Positions 60,647 to 64,000 of a stretch of DNA of 64,000 nt are shown piece after piece. The notes below the pieces were generated by a model. It did no database searches, had not been told where the DNA came from, and saw nothing but the letters and a program-made list of their open reading frames with translations. How positions within the stretch are numbered: position 1 is the stretch's first letter; each line of letters starts with the position of its first letter. The translations under genes and the position numbers were made by a program. The stretch is from JAFEDN01 sp963844565 (lineage in GTDB: Bacteria > Pseudomonadota > Gammaproteobacteria > Coxiellales > Coxiellaceae): NCBI GenBank assembly GCA_963844565.1, contig CAWJON010000002.1:1488001-1552000 (forward strand), read 5' to 3'.

Positions 60647-62332
60647 ATGAAAAAGGTTAAAGAAGGTCTTCGAGGACAAATTGATCAAGATATCAAAGAT
60701 ATCACTTTAAGCAAAATAGAATTAGACTCCAAAAAATTAGGCGAAGGAAGCTTCAGTGACATATATAAAGCTGAAATAAAAAGTAAAAGCCAAAAAAAAG
60801 AAAGCCTTTCTGAAATCGCTATCTCTATAAATAAGCATGCTGATAAACAGTTATCTCCGATTATGCTTCAAGCTGTAGCGGAGGAAAAGCATGCGAAAAA
60901 ATTATTAACCGAAAAAAATATTTCATCACCTTTTTTACATTTTGAATTATATCGGCAACCCAATCTCACCCAAATTTCTGCACTCGGTGAAACAGACCTT
61001 TTTACCTACTTTGGACTTGATAAACTTGCAGATAAACCTAGTGATGAACCCGTAAAAAAATTTCCTACGGCTGAAATAAAAGAATCATTAGCGCAAATTA
61101 TTTTGGGATTAGAAACCCTGCATAAAGAAAATCTGGTTCATCGAGATTTCAAATTAGAGAATACCCTTATATTTCTAGATGGTAATGTAAAAATTGCAGA
61201 TTTAGCCACTACACAGGCAGTTGATGATAAAGGCAGGCTGATATGGAAAGAAGCAACGCCGAAAGCATCCGAAGGTTCTAACTCAAGCACTGTAGTCAAA
61301 CTTACTTGTGCTTACTTTAAAAGTGATCCTACTTATAATCCATCTGAATACCTCGCCCTCGATCATTTTAGTGAAGATCGTTTTTGTTTGGGTAGTTTAA
61401 TACAGGATTTATTCCCAGTATTAGATGAAAAAGATGCGAAGCCGCTTAAGATTCTGGTAACCGAATTGCGTAATTCAAAACCCAGCATGCGTCCTAGTTT
61501 ACTCAATGTGAAATCGAATGAGTTTTTTGGAAAAACTGACGATATACGCGAATCTTACTTTGCTTCTATAGCATATAAATATAAATGGCAAGAAGTAGAT
61601 AAACATCCTCATTTTATGCCTACTTCGGCTGTTGAAAACGAAGATGTTTTTAATCTACTTTCTGGAGAAATGCAGAATATTCGTTCTCTATATGATCATT
61701 TGAGTGATCAGTATGATGAAATTGAACGAATAATTAGTGAAAAAGATTATGATAACCCGCTATTGGAATTAATGAAATCCTTTCATCAAGGTAAAAATAG
61801 GCTTATTAAAGAAATTCAGCAGCTAAAAGAAAAACAATCAGAAATTTATCAAGAATATGAAAAAGCGTTAGTGCCACTCATTCAATGGTTAAATGAGGAT
61901 TGTCAAAATCTTAAAAGTAAATTACTAGAAATTATTACTGAATCAAACAGAATTGCATCCAAAGGGAAAGACTCAATCTTGCCAAGAAGTCATTCTGTAA
62001 GTCTACCTGATAAATCACCCAAACAAGAAACAAAACAAGAAACGAATCCAGAAACGAAAAAAGGTCCCCCTCCCCTTCCTCCAACATACCTTTTAAGGCG
62101 AAACTCCGTTTTACCATCATCACAAACATTTAGCCCGCAGACCAGTCTACCAACAAATCAACTAAACATCTCTCCTCCACCAACACCAAAAAAACCAACA
62201 GCTTCTTCTGCATTAACTGTGCTACCCACTTCTCCGGTAAGGCTACCTGGGCTTGGAGGCCCCATAAATTTAAAACCGGTTACTGTCGTCAGTCCAGGCA
62301 AAACACCAACTCACTCAACATCATCAAGCTAA
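60647..62332 (+). CDS. eukaryotic-type Ser/Thr protein kinase with proline-rich tail, probable effector
   Basis: The 561-residue protein has a glycine-rich loop LGEGSFSDIYKAE (31-43), catalytic loop HRDFKLEN (165-172) and metal site ADLA with Asp185 in place of DFG. The beta-3 VAIK position reads IAIS (Ser60), with Lys63 three residues on, so the usual ATP-anchoring lysine is displaced. After the kinase domain (about 23-300) come a coiled coil (about 345-450) and a Pro/Ser/Thr-rich tail with GPPPLPP and SPPPTPKKP motifs like SH3 ligands. There is no signal peptide. AGGGG lies 8 bases before the ATG; a GTG at 60641 is too close. It separates corC from lnt. Confidence 0.82.
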   Translation: MKKVKEGLRGQIDQDIKDITLSKIELDSKKLGEGSFSDIYKAEIKSKSQKKESLSEIAISINKHADKQLSPIMLQAVAEEKHAKKLLTEKNISSPFLHFELYRQPNLTQISALGETDLFTYFGLDKLADKPSDEPVKKFPTAEIKESLAQIILGLETLHKENLVHRDFKLENTLIFLDGNVKIADLATTQAVDDKGRLIWKEATPKASEGSNSSTVVKLTCAYFKSDPTYNPSEYLALDHFSEDRFCLGSLIQDLFPVLDEKDAKPLKILVTELRNSKPSMRPSLLNVKSNEFFGKTDDIRESYFASIAYKYKWQEVDKHPHFMPTSAVENEDVFNLLSGEMQNIRSLYDHLSDQYDEIERIISEKDYDNPLLELMKSFHQGKNRLIKEIQQLKEKQSEIYQEYEKALVPLIQWLNEDCQNLKSKLLEIITESNRIASKGKDSILPRSHSVSLPDKSPKQETKQETNPETKKGPPPLPPTYLLRRNSVLPSSQTFSPQTSLPTNQLNISPPPTPKKPTASSALTVLPTSPVRLPGLGGPINLKPVTVVSPGKTPTHSTSSS

Positions 62333-62410
62333 TCATTCTTCCCAGGAGTGGATTGTCGCTTAATAATTAAGGATAATAAGTTTATTGAAACTTCTGGGTA
62401 GATATATACC

Positions 62411-63874
62411 ATGCTTTCTATTTTCATCGTTTTGTTGTTAGGGGTTGTATTACCCTTTGCATTTGCTCCTTTAGATATTTACACCCTGGCATTTATTGCC
62501 CCAGCGGTTCTGCTTTTTTTCTGGAAAAAATCCTCACCCAAACTCGCTTTTTTTCAAGGACTGATGTTTGGACTAGGACTTTTCGGTGTCGGCACTTCCT
62601 GGGTCTATATCAGTATCCATCAATTTGGTGGCGCCTCCCCCTGGATATCCGCTCTTATCACACTGGCCATGGTTGCCTTTATGGCGTTTTTTTATGCGGT
62701 TCAAGGCTATGTATTGGTTCGTTTTTTCGGAAAAAAAAATCCAGTGGCTTTTTGCTTACTCGCCTTCCCAGCAACTTGGGTTATTTCCGAATGGGGTCGT
62801 AGTTTACCCCTCAATGGCTTTCCATGGTTATATTTGGGATATAGCCAAGCAGATACTTGGCTTCGCGGCTTCGGCCCCTACTTTGGGGTTTATGGAATCT
62901 CTTTCGCAGTCGCTGTGATCAGCGGTTGTCTGGTGTTAATTGGCATTCGCCGCAACCCTCTTCGTGAAAAAGTTTGGGGATTATTGGTTTTAATTTTTAC
63001 TCTCTTGATCGGCTGGTTGTTGATAAAACCGACCTGGACAAAGCCTTTAACCGGCCCTATCCAAGTTAGTTTGGTGCAAGCCAATATCGCTCAATCTTTA
63101 AAGTGGCAGCCTGGAGAGCTAGCAAAAATCTTCCAAACCTATGAAACTCTTACCCAACCGCTTTGGGGAAATCGTTTGGTGATTTGGCCCGAAGCGGCTT
63201 TACCTGCTTTCGCGTATCAAGTTACCCCTGCACTCGATGCCTTGAATAAGGAAGCAGAGGAACATCAAAGCACTCTATTAGTGGGAGTGCTGTTGGGACA
63301 TCCCGAATCAAAATACTATAATGGCTTGCTTCTCCTCGGGAAAGACCAGGGCTCCTATCGAAAACGACATCTTGTTCCCTTCGGCGAATATATTCCTCTT
63401 CCTCAGGTTTTTTCCTTTTTGCTCAACTATTGGAAAATACCGATGTCTAGTTTCTCTGCTGGCGCTCAAAAACAAAATGATTTAAAAATTGCAGGTTATA
63501 AAATTGCGCCTTTTATCTGTTATGAAATTGGCTATCCCAGCGAGGTTATTAACTTTATTCAGGATAAAGCAGTTATTGTTAACATCAGTGATGACAGCTG
63601 GTTTGGAAAATCAATGGCCTCGGCTCAGCAAATGGAAATGGCGCGTATGCGTGCTTTGGAAACGGGTCGTTTTGCGTTGTTGGCCGGAAATACAGGGGTA
63701 ACAGCGATTATTGATCCTTCAGGACATATAGTGGCCAGTTTGCCGTTACATCAACAGGCTGTACTCAGCAATACATTTCATATGATGGGTGGGCAAACTC
63801 CGCTGATGTGGTGGCGGTATTACCCCTTAATGGGACTGTTACTGATTGCACTCCTGATTTCTTTCTTACTTTAG
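62411..63874 (+). CDS. lnt: apolipoprotein N-acyltransferase
   Basis: Adds the third acyl chain to lipoproteins. The 487 residues have about seven N-terminal membrane helices and a periplasmic nitrilase domain with the Glu (WPEAALPAF), Lys (YRKRHLVPFGEYIP) and Cys (FICYEIGYP) triad, then NISDDSWFG and a final helix. Completes the lipoprotein pathway with lspA (33 kb). It is separated from corC by the kinase gene, so it may need its own promoter in the 78-base gap 62333-62410. Confidence 0.95.
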   Translation: MLSIFIVLLLGVVLPFAFAPLDIYTLAFIAPAVLLFFWKKSSPKLAFFQGLMFGLGLFGVGTSWVYISIHQFGGASPWISALITLAMVAFMAFFYAVQGYVLVRFFGKKNPVAFCLLAFPATWVISEWGRSLPLNGFPWLYLGYSQADTWLRGFGPYFGVYGISFAVAVISGCLVLIGIRRNPLREKVWGLLVLIFTLLIGWLLIKPTWTKPLTGPIQVSLVQANIAQSLKWQPGELAKIFQTYETLTQPLWGNRLVIWPEAALPAFAYQVTPALDALNKEAEEHQSTLLVGVLLGHPESKYYNGLLLLGKDQGSYRKRHLVPFGEYIPLPQVFSFLLNYWKIPMSSFSAGAQKQNDLKIAGYKIAPFICYEIGYPSEVINFIQDKAVIVNISDDSWFGKSMASAQQMEMARMRALETGRFALLAGNTGVTAIIDPSGHIVASLPLHQQAVLSNTFHMMGGQTPLMWWRYYPLMGLLLIALLISFLL

Positions 63875-64000
63875 CGCATCTTAAAATTAGGCGATGAGGA
63901 TTGCGGCCTCTGCTCCACATTTAAAGATTGTTTAATTGCGTCCGATTGCACCTGTAGGTTAGGTTTAAATCGACTTTCTTTAATGATGGTTTTGGTTCCA
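63871..64000 (-). CDS. partial hypothetical protein at the right edge (C-terminal 42 codons)
   Basis: The minus-strand frame is open from the right edge to TAA at 63873-63871, which overlaps the lnt stop. It encodes a hydrophilic Lys/Gln/Ser-rich stretch ending in SSSPNFKMR. It is too short to identify and could be a chance frame. Convergent placement tight against lnt resembles other gene ends in this window. Confidence 0.4.
   Translation of the reverse strand, partial: GTKTIIKESRFKPNLQVQSDAIKQSLNVEQRPQSSSPNFKMR

Noticed and set aside
1..64000. CRISPR array
   Set aside because: No regularly spaced direct repeats of 24-40 bases were seen; all repeats found are inverted or dispersed.
1..64000. 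Intact insertion sequence, prophage or integrase
   Set aside because: No transposase, integrase or phage structural gene was recognised apart from the partial Rpn-family protein at the left edge.

Overview
The window looks like a chromosomal segment of an AT-rich gammaproteobacterium of the Legionellales type (Coxiella, Legionella, Rickettsiella, Aquicella or Berkiella-like), probably living inside a eukaryotic host. The gene orders around ffh-rpsP-rimM-trmD-rplS, mlaFEDCB-murA, kdsD-kdsC-lptCAB-hpf and miaB-phoH-ybeY-corC-lnt are gammaproteobacterial. A Coxiella Hq1-like lysine-rich histone mimic, a kelch/cysteine-protease-like protein, a eukaryotic-type Ser/Thr kinase and a biotin ECF importer suggest host association. 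No transposase or intact insertion sequence is visible; mobile DNA is represented by palindromic MITE-like elements. No species name is claimed.

Layout. 1-2.1 kb: C-terminal part of an Rpn-family nuclease and a frameshifted lpdA. 2.1-6.8 kb: the rest of the pyruvate dehydrogenase operon (ampE-aceE-aceF-lpdA, minus strand). 6.9-12.2 kb: a cation/proton antiporter, the histone-like gene on the plus strand, an adenylate kinase-thioredoxin fusion, a FimT/GspH pseudopilin, CorB and a truncated YpjD. 12.3-17.4 kb: ffh and the rpsP-rimM-trmD-rplS operon, separated by an old yellow enzyme gene and a MITE. 17.4-25.5 kb: MFS transporter, ygfZ, lysS, prfB with its programmed frameshift, and etfA/etfB/ETF-quinone oxidoreductase. 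25.5-26.5 kb: a repeat island made of two mirrored MITEs around a third palindromic element.

26.5-31.7 kb: MerR regulator divergent from a Bcr/CflA exporter, bioN-bioM-bioY, an orphan protein, tRNA-Lys and a type IV pilin whose 5' end lies in repeat DNA. 31.8-38.2 kb: a J-domain-like orphan, lspA-ileS, a PEBP protein and NAD-malic enzyme. 38.2-38.5 kb: another MITE. 38.5-48.8 kb: a long minus-strand run (membrane protein, purC, ribF, murJ, tsaD, nif3, murA, mlaB-F). 48.9-53.1 kb: the LPS Kdo/transport operon kdsD-kdsC-lptC-lptA-lptB-hpf plus a short HPr-kinase-like gene where rpoN/ptsN would usually lie, convergent with rlmJ. 54.0-63.9 kb: the kelch protein, miaB-phoH-ybeY-corC, a Ser/Thr kinase gene lodged between corC and lnt, then lnt; a partial minus-strand gene enters at the right edge.

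Most genes serve central metabolism, translation and envelope building (LPS transport, phospholipid trafficking, lipoprotein maturation, peptidoglycan precursor synthesis). The accessory content is the probable effectors, pilins and repeats placed at operon boundaries. The most notable items are the Adk-thioredoxin fusion, the kelch plus permuted papain-like protein, the kinase lacking the canonical beta-3 lysine inside the ybeX-lnt neighbourhood, and the MITE family with matched changes between its two arms.
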